Below, piece after piece: positions 45,577 through 57,177 of a stretch of DNA of 64,000 bases. The stretch spans positions 19,985,577 to 20,049,576 of the forward strand of contig CM028338.1 of assembly GCA_016647705.1 (NCBI GenBank). Reading direction: 5' to 3'. The notes under the pieces are model-generated. The model was not told the origin of the DNA, did no database searches, and saw only the letters and a list, made by a program, of their open reading frames with translations. The position numbers and the translations under genes were made by a program. The number at the start of each line of letters is the position of its first letter. The stretch's first letter is position 1. Source of the stretch: Eucommia ulmoides (Eukaryota; Streptophyta; Magnoliopsida; Garryales; Eucommiaceae).

Positions 45577-46161
45577 ATTTCCATAATAGTTTGTTGAGGA
45601 GAGAGAGTATGAAATTTGGTCTAAAGAACAAAAAACACAACCTATTATTATTTTTTTTCTTTTATTCTTTATTGTTTTTTAATTATTATTTTTAAACTAT
45701 GAATTTGTGTATAGAAACAACATAAATAACAACAATATTTAAATGAGAAAAGAACAAAATATAAGTCCTTATCTAATGCTCGAAGGCTAAACCAGAAAAG
45801 AAAAATATTGTCCTAGCGTTTTTATCGAATCATCGAACGAAAGAATTAACTTTACACAAATTCAAATTTCAATAACTAAAAAATGACAAAAAAAAAAAAA
45901 AAAAAACAAACCCAATATTAAAGAAAAAGTGTACATGATCTAGTAAGGATCTCCGATAAACGGATTTTTCTCTCGAAGGCGGCTTTCCAAACGGGCTTCC
46001 CTCTCAAGATTAGCTCCTAGGAGGATTTTTCTCTGAATTTATGAGTACCTAAAGAGTTTCTCTCAATATTGGCACCATAAATGGGTTTCTCCCTAAGAAT
46101 TGACCTGATGCGAACTTCACTAAGAATTAGTGACACCCAAAACCAACTTAAGGTTTCTTTG
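45577..46161. other. Spacer with TTTCTCTC-type repeats
   Basis: No gene is visible. The part 45955-46140 holds imperfect repeats of the form GG.TTTCTCTC..AATT and GAGTACCTAAAGAG. Related repeats flank the other side of the gypsy element (57185-57250), so the gypsy element probably inserted into this repeat. Confidence 0.4.
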
Positions 46162-46964
46162 TGAAGGATCGAACTAAATTCAGATTTACAACGAACAAAA
46201 AATACAAAAATTGAAATATAGATTACCTTGACTCAAGGTTTATGAATGAAATGCGAACCAAAGGTATAAAGAGAACAAACCTCGACCCAATGATTATAGG
46301 TGAATCACGAATCAAAAGTATAGAGTTTGAATGCCACAAAAAATTCTTGAGAAGTTTAGGAAACGTTAATTGAAAAACTTAAGAGAAACCTCTCACAATT
46401 ATATTAATAAAAAAGTAATGTTTTTTTTCCCATGAGATATAACTCTCTTAAATAGGTGGCCAACAATAAAGGAAAAACCCTAGCTAGTGAATAGTGTGCG
46501 TGAACAGTGGCAGTGAACAGTAGATGGCCACAACAAAATATAAAAGAAACCCTAGTGTCTCACACTAAAACAAAAGAAAGAATAAGAAAGTTTCATTATC
46601 TTACCTTACACTCCTAGTCTAAAAATGAAAAGACAAATTGACAATTATGCCTTGCAAATTAACAAATAAATAACCCAAATTAAAATTAAAAGACTAATAA
46701 ATAAAATAAATAAGCTGAAAATTTTGTGGCTCCCATGCTTAGGCCTATCAAGTTCAAGCCTAAACCCATTCGCTTGCCTTGATGAGAATGATTAGGCCTT
46801 GATCGTCATTTTGGCCTAATTTAGGTTTCACTATTTTAGACTTAGCCCAAATCTCTTGAATTAGCCTATTGAGTACTTCTTTTATTTTCTTGAATCTTGC
46901 TCTAGCAATTGGCTCAACTAGAACATGCAACGAATCCTTTAATGGTGTTTGTTGGTTCTCATCA
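46162..46964 (-). repeat. Gypsy 3' LTR
   Basis: On minus it starts TGATGAGAACCAACAAACACC and matches 56363-57177 closely; the far end is ragged (about 46150-46165). No clear target duplication was found, probably because both flanks are repetitive. Confidence 0.75.
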
Positions 46965-47373
46965 TCCCCCTCTCTTCAAAAGGATTTAGTCTCAAATCTT
47001 CACTTACATCAAATAGAGAAATATTAGAAACATTAAATGTAGCATTGACATTGTACTCACCTAGAAGATCCAACTTATACGCATTATCATTGATCCTCTC
47101 TAGGACTTGAAATAGGCCATCTCTTGTTGGATATAGTTTGGACCACCTACAGGAAAGAAATCGTTCTTTCCTCATATGCACCCAAACCCAATCACCCAGT
47201 TTAAAGATAACTCGTCCACGACCCTTGTTGGATTTGGCCACATATTGCTTATTTTTCTTCTTTATGTGTTGTCGTACACTTTTATGGAGTTTCTTCACCA
47301 TCTCAACTTTCTTTTGTCCATCCAAACTAGCTCTCTCATTAACAAACGTTGTCTTCTCACACACTCCATACAC
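46939..47373 (-). pseudogene. Integrase C-terminal part (gypsy pol)
   Basis: A 144-codon open frame ends at 46939. It has the typical linker ERASLDGQKKVEMVKKLHKSV, a basic stretch and a GDWVWVHMRKERF motif. Next come a GPY/F-like module (here G-L-F, Pro lost) with LERINDNAYKLDL, and a .FNVSNISLFDV end. Integrase joins element cDNA to chromosomal DNA in the nucleus. The HHCC finger and DDE core that should precede it are missing: only about 30 codons separate this part from the end of RNase H, whereas an intact IN has several hundred. There is no chromodomain. Confidence 0.85.
46965..46975 (-). other. Gypsy polypurine tract
   Basis: Minus AGAGAGGGGGA immediately before the LTR start TGATGAGAACC. 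Confidence 0.8.
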
Positions 47374-47399
47374 AGTTCTGTATAGTGCATTAGCAACAA

Positions 47400-47771
47400 T
47401 ATTTTCCTTGCCTTATTTGTATATTTGATTACATACGAGAAGGTTTCAATGAATTCCATCTATTTGGCATGCCTTCTATTAAACTTACCTTGTCATTTCA
47501 AGTGCTTCAAGGACTCATGGTCGGTGTGTATGACAAACTCTCTCTGCCACAGGTAATGTTGTTAAGTCTCTAATGCTCTTACCAATGCATAAAGCTCCAT
47601 ATCATATGTCGGGAAGTTCAAGGCTGCTCCATTTAGATTTTCGCTAAAGTATGCTATTGGTCGCTTCTCCTGCATCAAAATAGCTCCAATACCTATTCCT
47701 AAGCCATCACACTCAATCTCGAAAGTTTTAGAAAAATCAGGTAATACTAATAAAGAAGTACCACATAACAT
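47400..47771 (-). pseudogene. RNase H domain (gypsy pol)
   Basis: The frame starts at 47771 with [19 protein letters not shown] (first catalytic Asp kept), [15 protein letters not shown], then the [13 protein letters not shown] helix (Glu kept). After a stop near 47562 it continues as FVIHTDHESLKHLK (second Asp kept) and a KENIVA.ALYR-like end. This domain would remove RNA from the RNA:DNA hybrid during reverse transcription. It lies directly after RT and leads into the integrase remnant. It is broken by stop codons but recognisable throughout. Confidence 0.85.
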
Positions 47772-48553
47772 TTCTTTAATCTCATTAAATGCATGATCTT
47801 GCTCATTACCCTATTTAAAACCCACGGATTTTTTTTAACAATTTCAGTGAGTGGTACGGCTAGTGTACTGAAATCTTTAACAAAACGCCAATAAAAACTA
47901 GCCAAACTATGAAAACTTCTTACCTCCGTGATTGACTTAGGTGTGGGCCATTCTTTAATAGCCTTCACCTTTTCCTCATCCACCGCAATCCCTTTCGCAC
48001 TAACAACATAGTCAAGAAACATAACTTTATCCAAGCAAAAGAAACATTTATTTACATTGGCATATAGTTTTTGTTTCCTTAAAACATCAAGTACACAATG
48101 AAAGTGATCAATATGCTCATCTAAGCTTTTGCTATACACCAAAATTTCATCAAAATAGACCACAACAAATTTTTCTATAAACGCACGCAATGCATGATTC
48201 ATTAACCTCATGAATGTACTTGGTGTATTAGTTAGACCAAAAGGCATAACCAACCACCTATACCATCCATGTTTAGTTTCAAATGCAGTTTTCCATTCAT
48301 CACCTTCTTTCATTCTAATTCGTTGATACCCATTTTTCAAATCAATTTTTATGAAAATACATAACCTATACAACTCATCTAACACGTTATCCAACCTAGG
48401 AATGGGATATCGATACTTTACCATAATGTTGTTAATAGCTCGGCAATCAACATACATATACCAAGTTCCATCATTCTTAGGCACAAGTCGTACTGGTATT
48501 GCGCATAGACTCATGCTCTTTCTTACATGTCCTTTGGCTAACAACTCCTCCAC
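47747..48553 (-). pseudogene. Reverse transcriptase domain (gypsy pol)
   Basis: A 268-codon open frame covers RT fingers, palm and thumb: VRLVPKNDGTWYMYVDCRAIN, YRYPIPRLDNVLDEL, IDLKNGYQRIRM (first catalytic Asp), WYRWLVMPFGLTNTPSTF, and the active-site box, which reads V-Y-F-D-E-I-L instead of YFDD. The Glu codon is at 48146-48148. Thumb motifs KCFFC.DKVMFLDYVVS and EWPTPKSITEVRSF follow. It would copy element RNA into DNA, but loss of the second active-site Asp should abolish activity. The start at 48553 is just the first Met of the open stretch; pol continues upstream towards protease. Confidence 0.95.
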
Positions 48554-49107
48554 TTGCCTTTGAAGTTCTTTCGTCTCCTTTAGATTACTCTTATAGGTTG
48601 GTCAGTTAGGAATTGTTGCACCTGGCACAAAATCAATTTGATGTTCTTTGCCTCGAATAGATGGCAATCCACTAGGCACATCATCAAGGAACACGTCCTC
48701 AAATTCTTACAGTAAAGAAACAACAACACTGGGCAAAGATTCGTCAAGTTCGTTAGTACTAAAACATACCTCTTTGTACCGTAGTACAAATATAGGCTGG
48801 TTTCAATAAAAAAACACTCTTGATTTCACTCTCCTTTGCATGAAAACTCACTTATTTCTCTATCTTTCTGTAATTTTTTCACTACCTTTTTCTTTTCATT
48901 TTTCTTTCTCTTTTTACTCTTTTTTTTCTCATCATTTTTTGAACTCTTGGTCTCACCAGCTTTTTTCAACTCATTCTCTCTTTTCAATTTTATTTAATCC
49001 TTATACACTTGTCTTTGAGTTAACGACATAAGAGTAATGGTTTTATTGTCTTTGACAAATGAGTGCCTATTCTTGAACCCGTCATGAGTGACCTTTTTGT
49101 CAAATTT

Positions 49108-49449
49108 CTATGGCCTACCCAACAGTATGTGACCCGCATGCATTGGAACAACATCACAAAGCACTTCATCCTTGTATTTCCCAACCAAAAAGAAAACTAA
49201 CACTTGCTTATTTACTCGAACCTCCCCATAATCATTCAACCACTGCAATTTATATGGTCTACAGTATTTTAAGGTAGGTAAACTCAATTTTGCTACTAAA
49301 GTAGTGCTAACCACATTAGTACAACTTCCCCCATCAATGATCATACTACATACCTTGTTGTTGACGTGGAATCTAGTATAAAAAATGTTCTCCTTTTGTT
49401 GTTCCATGTCATCCTCCATGACTTGAGCACTTAGAGTATGCCAAGACAC
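49108..49449 (-). pseudogene. Aspartic protease domain (gypsy pol)
   Basis: A 113-codon open frame has the catalytic IDGGSCTNV motif (D-G-G, common in plant Ty3 elements in place of D-S/T-G), then LVAKLSLPTLKYCRPYKLQWL and a PMHAGHILLGRP end typical of this family. The protease would cut the gag-pol polyprotein inside the particle. Upstream, the frame runs to the GTACT site where the Athila-like element inserted. Downstream, towards RT (48554-49107), the frame is Lys/Glu-rich and broken by several stops. Confidence 0.9.
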
Positions 49450-49475
49450 AAGTAACTCACCCTCTACTGGGTACT

Positions 49476-51003
49476 TGATAGGTGTGATCTACCTACATAT
49501 TTCCAAACTGAATTAATTTAATTTTCCAGTGTTTATATAGTATTTTATTACGTTTTAATTAATTTTTATACTTTTTGTATTAAAATAGGTGTGTAGGGGC
49601 AGAAGGATAAGAAACTGGAGCGAAAACGATGAGATCGAACCAAAAATGATCTAAGAACGGTGGAAAAACAAGCAAGGAGGCAGTATTGTGAAAGAAGTCC
49701 ACCACCGCGGCGTCCAGACCACCGCCACGGCGGTGAAAATACTGAGAAGACCAATATTTTGCTGAACTTCCACTGTCGCGGTGCAAGATCCACCGTCGCG
49801 GCACAAGAGATGCAGGATATTCTTCCTATTCCACCGCCTACTTCACCACCTAGGCGATCAACCAACTAAACTACCCACCGACGTGGCGGTGGCCTCTACA
49901 TAGCTTAAGATATTTTTGAGACATTTTGCCTATATATATCCCCTCTGCTCCCTCATTTACTTGCTCTCTCCGGCCACTAGAGCCCCTTGGGCTATACTTA
50001 TGGTTGTATTTAGAAGTTTTAGAGGAAGAGCTCACATCCTAAAGTAGAGGAAGACGGCGGAGCAATCGTTGAACATTTCTTAGCAACAAATCTTCGGACG
50101 AGGCTAAGTTCTTTGATTTCTTCACTTATTTCTTTAACTTAGGATATTGTGAGCATGTTTACCTCATTCTTTATTTGTAAATGTTGTTATGGCTGTCGTT
50201 AAACATGGATTGTATAAGGATTAACAATAAATTTATAAATATGTGTTTGGATGATTTCGGTGTTGCGTTTATGTTTGTTCTTTGTAGTTTGATTGTGTAT
50301 ATCGTATTGTTTGTTTATCATGCTTAGATAGATAGAGGACAATCGATGACATTGGGGCAAGACTCACATGACCTAGGGTCATTAAGATGTTGAGGGAGAC
50401 TTCTTCGTTGACTCGAAGTCATGTATTCCCCTGTATTACACTAGGGAGAGGTGGCGGTGGAGTTTTAGAATGGAGATTATTGATAGGGTAAACGGAACGC
50501 GACGATCCAATGACCTAGTTGGGAATTGGATTGTGTGCAATCCATGATGCTGGGCAAGACTCACGTGACCTAGGGTCGTTAGGACGTTGAAGGGGACTTC
50601 TTCGTTAACTCGAAGTCATGTATTCCACCGTCTAACACTTGGGAGAGGTGGCGGTTGAGTTTACGAACCGAGATTGTCAAATAGGTCAAACACCGTAAAC
50701 TTGAGTAAATCGAGATCGAACACGTATTTGTAAACATGTTAATCCCTAGGCAATTCTTTCCCCTAAAACGTATTAGTATATTAGTATAGATAATTTAGGT
50801 TATATTAGTTTAGTTTAATTAATTAATTACATTTTTGGTCACCTAGATAAAGTTAGGTCATAACAAACGCGGTACTCGATAGTAACGACACCAATCCATG
50901 TGGATACGATAACCCGATCATTCACGATCACATTATACTAGAAATTTGACCTCTTACATTAGTGATTAGTCAATACAGCGAGGATTGAATCCTTTGCCAT
51001 ACA
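49476..51003 (+). repeat. 5' LTR of the nested Athila-like element
   Basis: TGATAGGTGTG to CATACA. The CCGCGG-type palindrome pair is centred at 49707.5/49727.5 (20 bp apart), with more motifs up to about 49890. TATATATATCCCC at about 49931-49943 is the probable TATA region. The 197-bp module duplication is partly deleted compared with the 3' LTR. Confidence 0.88.
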
Positions 51004-51009
51004 AGTTTT

Positions 51010-51027
51010 TGGCGCCCTTGTCGGGGA
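51010..51027 (+). other. tRNA-Asp primer binding site, with second PBS-like copy
   Basis: TGGCGCCCTTGTCGGGGA (two changes). At 51061-51097 a second LTR-end-plus-PBS-like stretch follows (CTACCAAGTTTT, then TTGTTGGGGATTG), as if the LTR end and PBS had been duplicated. Confidence 0.8.
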
Positions 51028-52941
51028 TTGGTCGTTAGGGTAATTCAGTTTTCTACGATCGCTACCAAGTTTTTTGGTAAAGATTGTTGGGGATTGTTTT
51101 GTTTGTTGGTTATTGTCGGTATTGTGAGTAAATGACCCAATTTTACTTTAGGCATTTCTTTTGTATATAATTTTTGTTTGTAGTTTTGTTTTTGTTTCTC
51201 ATGCATGGTACCTGGAGATGTTAGATCAACAGGTATTGATGCATCCCTTTCAATGGGATTCCAAGTTGTTTATAGTACGTGGCCACGTACATAAGCCAGT
51301 GAGGCATTTCATTGAAAGATCGAGTCGAACAAAGCAAAACGTCGCCAAGCTTAAGGGCATTCTAAAAATGTCGAGCCGAGGACATTAAACCACACGCTTC
51401 TTGGGAGGTAACCCATGGTCAAATAAATTAAATCCTCCACAGCCAAATTTATTCGAAGGCTAGATTCTCTCGCCTCCCAAGTACGTGTTCTAAACCCTAT
51501 TCGTTAGCATGCTTTAAATTTCATATGTTGAGATTGATGATTGGGATCGCTGAAGACATTGTCCATTTTGAGTTTGGCGGTGATGTGTAGTATATTATGT
51601 TAAATGTGTTATTGTTTTCTTGTGTGTATGTTTGTTTAGGTTAGAATGTGTTTATGTTTTTGTGGTGTTGTTTTCATGCTGAGTTTTGCGTTCATCTGGG
51701 CCGTCACCCGATGATGAGATTACCCCTTGGTTGTTTTCAAGGTCAAGGATAATACCCATGCATGTGTGTTCTGTGTGCTTGACAATGCTTTTTGGTAAAA
51801 ATTATTGTAGATCTTAATTTACACGAGCACATAGACTCAATGTATTTCTATTTAATTGATTTGAGGATGATTATCGATTAGCCAAACTCATGACACATTA
51901 AGGATTCTAGAACCTGATTGAGGGGAAATTTGAGGCGAAATCCTAGGCGAGGTAGTTCAGGAGACGTGATTTGGGCATTCTCTTTATTGCTTGAGCCTTT
52001 TTAAGCCTACCCTGTTATATCATTATTCCTCGTCACCCTATCGAAGCCAAAATGTAAATTCAATTATGAACATATAAACAAATACCCTAGCTAGTGGATC
52101 TTTTTGCAAACCTTAATCGCTGAATTTAAAGGCACATTTGAGTGAATCAAGCCAGCAATTGCAAATGCTATTTGATGTGAGTGGTTGGGTTTAGGGTGAA
52201 CTTCTTATTGCTTCGGTATTTGAGTACTCACTTTGTCATTGTTATTTCATTTTAAAACTACACCTGTGAAATCATACTAACCAAATAAGTTTGGGGGTGT
52301 GGTTAGTTAAAAAAATTAAAAAAAATAAAAAATTTACGTTTCTTTTTGACAAGTGAGTACGTCAGTCTTAAATCCATGTTCGGGATTGTTTCCAATCTAA
52401 GTATGGGTGTTCGAGAGTGAATGTGCCAAGCGTTGAGCCTTGGGTAACGTTAAGTTAACAACGTTAACCCGTTTTCAATTCTAAAATACCCTTGGCCAAC
52501 TATTCCTTAACCGAACCAAGTCCTAATGATCTCTATAAACTTCCAAGCCTATATTAGTGGAGAGTGGACCCCAATCTGGCCTATGGAAATCCTAGTCTTT
52601 CACGGTCGAAGTCATGAGTTTTGTTGGTGGATGATTCAATCCAGTTGTTGTCTAGCTATATTATTGAGTCTCGCACAAACACGTTTACAGGATCTAGAAT
52701 AGCGCTCACCATTATTGCATATCGAAAATCTAGAACATTACATGATGTGTGTTACCGCCTAAACTCGATATGACTAGTAGTTATTGAGGGAAAAATAAAT
52801 AGGCCGTTAGAAGAATTTAAAATTCGCATCTTGTTATGTTTAGATTGTTTTAGGTTGTTTGTTATTTCATTTAGTTGTGTTTTTCATTTTCGTGTGTATG
52901 TTTGGCTTGAGGACTAGCCAAATTCCAAGTTTGGGGTTATT
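51028..52941 (+). repeat. Internal region of the nested Athila-like element
   Basis: A gag stub (MLDQQVL.HPFQWDS near 51218-51260) runs straight into the TTAAACCACACGCTTCTTGGGAGG box (about 51385-51408). Then comes the non-coding 3' region with the long dyad (52223-52236 and 52348-52361), a clear PPT-like AAGTTTGGGGGTGTGG at 52287-52302 and the GTTAAC dyad near 52446-52472. Confidence 0.8.
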
Positions 52942-54532
52942 TGATAAGTGTGATTTACCTACATATTTTCAAACCGAATTAAGTTAGTTTTCAAGCGTTT
53001 ATATAGTATTTTATTATGTTTTAATTAGTTTTTATACTTTTTGTATTAAAATAGGTATGTGGGGCAAAAAGATATGAAGTTGGAGCAAAAACAATGAGAT
53101 CGAACCAAAAACGGTCGAAGAACGGTGGAAAAACAAGTAAGGAGGTAATATTGTGAAAGAAGCCCATTGCCGCGGCGTCCAGACCACCATCGCGACGGTG
53201 AAAATGCTGAGAAGACTAATATCTTGCTAAACTTCCACTGCCATGACGCAAGAGATACAGGATGTTCTTCCTATTCTACCGCCTAGGCGATCAACCAACC
53301 GACTACCCACGGCCGCAGCGGTGGCCTCTTCACAGCTTAAGATATTTATTAGATATTTTTGAGATATTTTACCTATATAAATACCCACACCTCTCCCCTC
53401 CTCCTACACACCCCGGCCACTAGAGGCCCTTGGGCTATACTTAGGGTTAGAATTAGGAGTTTTAGAGAGAGAGCTCACATCCTGAAGTGGAGGAAGACGG
53501 CGAAGCGATCGTTGAGCGTTCTTAGCGGCTAATCTTTGGACGAGGATAAGTTCTTCGATTTTTTTTCCTTATTTCTTTAACTTAGGATCATCTGAGCATG
53601 TTTAGCTCGTTCTTTATTTGGAAATGTGGTTATGGCCATAGCTAAATATGGATTGTATAGGGATTAACATGAAATTTATAAATATGTGTTTGGATGATTT
53701 CGGTGTTGCGTTTATGTTTGTTCTTTGCAGTTTGATTGTGTTTATCGTATTGTTTATTTTTCATGCTTAGATAGATAAATAGATAATACGGGGTTTGACG
53801 AACCCCGTATTCGAATTAGGGTAAACAAACGCCATGATCCAATAACCCGGTCAGGAGTTGGATTGTGGACAATCGATGACATTGGGGCAAGACTCACGTG
53901 ACCTAGGGTCGTTAAGACGTTGATGGGGACTTTTTCATTCACTCGAAGTCATGTATTCCCTTGTTTGACACTCGGGAGAGGTGGCGGTAAAGTTTTAGAA
54001 CGGAGATTGTCGATAGGGTAAACATAATGCGACGATCCAATTATCCAGTCGGGAGTTAGATTGTGTGCAATCAATGACGCTGGGTGAGACTCACGTGACC
54101 TAGGGTTATTAAGATGTTGATAGGGACTTCTTCGTTAACTTGAAGCCATGTATTCCACCATCTTATACTAGGGAGAGGTGGCGGTGGAGTTTACGAACCG
54201 AGATTGTCAAATAGGTCAAACACTGTAAACGTGAGTAAATCGAGATCGAACACGTATTTGTAAACATGTTAATCCCTAGGCAATTATTTCCCCTAAAACG
54301 TATTAGTATATTAGTATAGATAATTTAGGTTATATTTGTTTAGTTTAATTAATTAATTACATTTTTGGTCGCCTAGATAAAGTTAGGTCATGACAAACGC
54401 GATACTCGATAGTAGCGACACCAATCCCAGTGGATACGATAACCCAATCTTAACAATCATATTATACTAAAACTTTGACCTCGTATACTTGCGAGTAGTC
54501 AATACGCGAGAATCAAAATCCTCCGCCGTATA
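52942..54532 (+). repeat. 3' LTR of the nested Athila-like element
   Basis: TGATAAGTGTG to CCGTATA (expected CA is TA). Palindromes lie at about 53165-53330 and TATAAATACCC at about 53375-53386. Both 197-bp modules are complete, explaining most of the length difference from the 5' LTR. Confidence 0.88.
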
Positions 54533-54537
54533 GTACT

Positions 54538-55723
54538 TCAAATCACCATCACAAGAATCCCTATGCAATAGCATCTGGTCATCATCACTCTTACTTTCAG
54601 TTTCCATCCCTCTATCAACATGTGCTATCATAGTCCTTTTATTTAGGCATTGTGAAGCTATGTGGCCTACTCCCAAACAACAAAAATATTTAATATCACG
54701 GTTACAAGTTTAGGTTTTGGTTTTACCTTTGTTGGCATTGAACACGTCATTTCTCATGTTCGGTGGTTCTATTTTGGACTAAAAAACAACCCATTCGTCT
54801 CTCTTCCCATTAGACCTCCATGAAGTAAAGGAGCCTGGGTTTTGAAATAACTGAGTTCCCTCATTTTTAAGTTGTTGTTCCACCTTTATTGCCATGTGCA
54901 CTATGTCCTCCAACTCCACCACGTTGGCAATCTCTCGATTCAGCCCATTCAAGAACCTTGTCATTGTAGTTTCTCTATCCTCCTCGACATTTACCTGGAT
55001 CATGGCGATCTCCATCTCCTTGTAGTAATCATCCACGCTTTGATAGCCTTAAGTAAAACTTTGTAACTTCTAGTCCAAGTCTCTATAGTAGTGACTAGAG
55101 ACAAACCTCCTCTTCATGATAGCCTTCATTTTCACCCACGTCTTGATAGGCCTCTCATGGTTTCTACTTCTGTTCATCACAAGTTGATCCCACCATATTA
55201 TAGAATAATCCACAAATTCAATTACAGCGAGTTTTACCTTTTTCTCCTCAGAATAGTTGTGGCACTCAAAAATTAACTCCACCTTCTTCTCCCACTCCAA
55301 GTAAACTTCAGGGTCATTTTTCCTTTGGAACGATAGTATTCTTATTTTGATGTTCCCTAGGTTTTGGTCAACCCTATATCTCCATCTTAGATCTCCACAG
55401 AAAACTCTATCACGCCTTTCTCTCCTTGGCACGAACTTGCTCTCACCGTTCGATGAAGATTGTTCTTCATCATTTTCGAACTCATCCTTGTGGTCACCAT
55501 CAAACTCTTCCACGTGCGCACCCTTTTCGTGCCTTCTAGCATTAGGGACTCCTTGGGGCTGCCCTACATACCAAGCGGCAATAGCAGTGTCTTACTTATC
55601 CATCTGATCCCAAATTTCATTAAACACAACATTTATGCATTCAAATTGCTGTTGCATAGCCTGCAACGTGATGGACGACACTTCCCCTCCTTCATTGTTT
55701 GATGTGTTACCCCTGGAAGACAT
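54538..55723 (-). pseudogene. Gag of the gypsy element
   Basis: The frame starts with ATG at 55721-55723 (M-S-S-R-G-N-T-S...) and ends against the insertion. It has an acidic region ([14 protein letters not shown]), then the Retrotrans_gag core with [29 protein letters not shown] and [14 protein letters not shown]. Next is YYKEMEIAMIQ..V.ED.ETTMTRFLNGLNREIA. The nucleic-acid-binding knuckle near 54649-54690 reads Y-F-C-C-L-G-V-G-H-I-A-S-Q-C; its first Cys is now Tyr. A few stops and frameshifts break it. Gag would form the particle and bind genomic RNA. Pol follows on the far side of the 49471-54537 insert. Confidence 0.85.
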
Positions 55724-55725
55724 AT

Positions 55726-56348
55726 TTTGAAACTAAAGAGAAATATTAGATAATAAGTCTTCACACAGTCCCTCACATGTTTGCAGTCAAAGTATGTCAC
55801 TCTACTCATGTATCACTCTTAATTGACTTTTTCTTCTTGATATTAGTCTCACACTCTCTTGCTTTTTTTCACTCTATAGTTCACTATTTTAGTTGTTAAT
55901 TGAACTTAACCAACCTCAATTAGAAATTTCTCGCGCCAATTCAAACTCAACAAATCGATTTCACTAAGAATGAAATTTAGGACAAAAGTAAAGTGAACAA
56001 AAAGAGCATAAATGATAAACTTAAGGAATAGAACAAGAGTTTAAATCTCAATATGGCTGTTGGAATTTATTTTTATTCTATTCCATTTTTATTTTTTATT
56101 TTTCTTATTTTTTTTTTCTAAAAAGCAACAACTTTAAATCGAGATTTGAAGAAGTATAGTATTTAAACAAAAAATATGACCAAAACAAAGATGCACCACA
56201 TTTTTTATCAAGATCGAACCAGATTTGAATTAGAATGAAAAATGCACAATAAATCTGATGATATAATTCGATCAAGAAAAAAAAACAAGAAGGAATATAT
56301 ATGAATGAACGAAAAAGAAAAGGATAGATGAAACCTGATTTAAACCTT
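55726..56348 (-). other. Gypsy leader between PBS and gag
   Basis: About 620 bp of AT-rich untranslated leader. No ORF or RNA feature could be supported. Confidence 0.5.
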
Positions 56349-56360
56349 GCTCTGACACCA
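56349..56360 (-). other. Gypsy primer binding site (tRNA-Met-like)
   Basis: Minus TGGTGTCAGAGC, one change from the plant TGGTATCAGAGC consensus, two bases inside the 5' LTR. Confidence 0.85.
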
Positions 56361-56362
56361 AA

Positions 56363-57177
56363 TGATAGGAAGCTCACCAATGATCGAACTAAATTCAGAT
56401 TTATATCGAACTAAAAATATAGAAATTAAAAGATAAATTACCTTGACCCAACGTTTATGAATGCAACGCGTACTAAATGTATAAAGAAAACAAACCTTGA
56501 CCCAATGATTATAAGTGAATCATGAAGCGAAAGTATAGAGTTTGAACGCCACAAGAAATTCTTAAGAAGTTTAGGAAACGTTTGTTGAAGAATTTAAGAG
56601 AAAACTCTCACAATTATATTAATAAAAAAAATAATGTCTTTTTTTTCCCATGGGATACAACTCTCTTAAATAGGTGGTCAACAATAAAGGAAAAATCCTA
56701 GTTAGTGAATAGTGCGCGTGAACATTGGCGGTGGCGACCATAATAAAATATAAAAGAAACCCTAATGTCTCACACTAAAAGACAAAAGAAAGAATAAGAA
56801 AGTTTCATTATCTTACCTTACACTCCCAGTCTAAAAAGAAAAAGGCAAATTGACAATCATGCCTTACAAATTATCAAATAAATAATCTAAATTAAAATTG
56901 AAAGACTAATAAATAAAATAAATAAGCTAAAAATTTTGTGGCTCTCATGCTTAGGTCTATTTAAGTTCAAGCCTAAGCCCATTCGCTTGCCTTAATGAGA
57001 ATGATTAGGTCTTGATCGTCATTTGGGCCTAATTTGGATTTCACTATTTTAAACAAAGCCCAAATCTCCTGAATTAGCCCATTGAGTGCGTCTTTGATAT
57101 TCTTGAATCTTGTCTTAATAATTGACCCAACTGGAACATGCAGTTGATCCTTTAATGGTGCTTGTTGGTTCTCATCA
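56363..57177 (-). repeat. Gypsy 5' LTR
   Basis: 815 bp, minus TGATGAGAACC to CCTATCA. It is about as long as the 3' LTR and differs by scattered substitutions and small indels. Confidence 0.8.

Larger units (their letters stand above)
49471..54537 (+). mobile_element. Complete gag-less Athila-like element nested in gypsy, with TSD
   Basis: GTACT duplications lie at 49471-49475 and 54533-54537. LTRs are 49476-51003 (1528 bp) and 52942-54532 (1591 bp), with an internal region of 1938 bp. It has PBS 51010-51027 and PPT 52927-52941. It splits the gypsy frame between the gag end and the protease. With one GTACT copy counted, the gypsy reading frame runs across the site without a shift. Confidence 0.92.
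46162..57177 (-). mobile_element. Defective Ty3/gypsy element with tRNA-Met-like PBS
   Basis: 5' LTR 56363-57177, PBS 56349-56360, gag 55723 down to 54538, a foreign insert 49476-54532, PR 49449-49108, RT about 48553-47800, RNase H 47771-47400, IN C-terminus 47373-46939, PPT 46965-46975 (overlapping the last codons), 3' LTR about 46162-46964. The order PR-RT-RH-IN marks Ty3/gypsy. No chromodomain is seen, and the clade is not assigned. Stops and the loss of the IN core make it non-functional. Confidence 0.85.
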
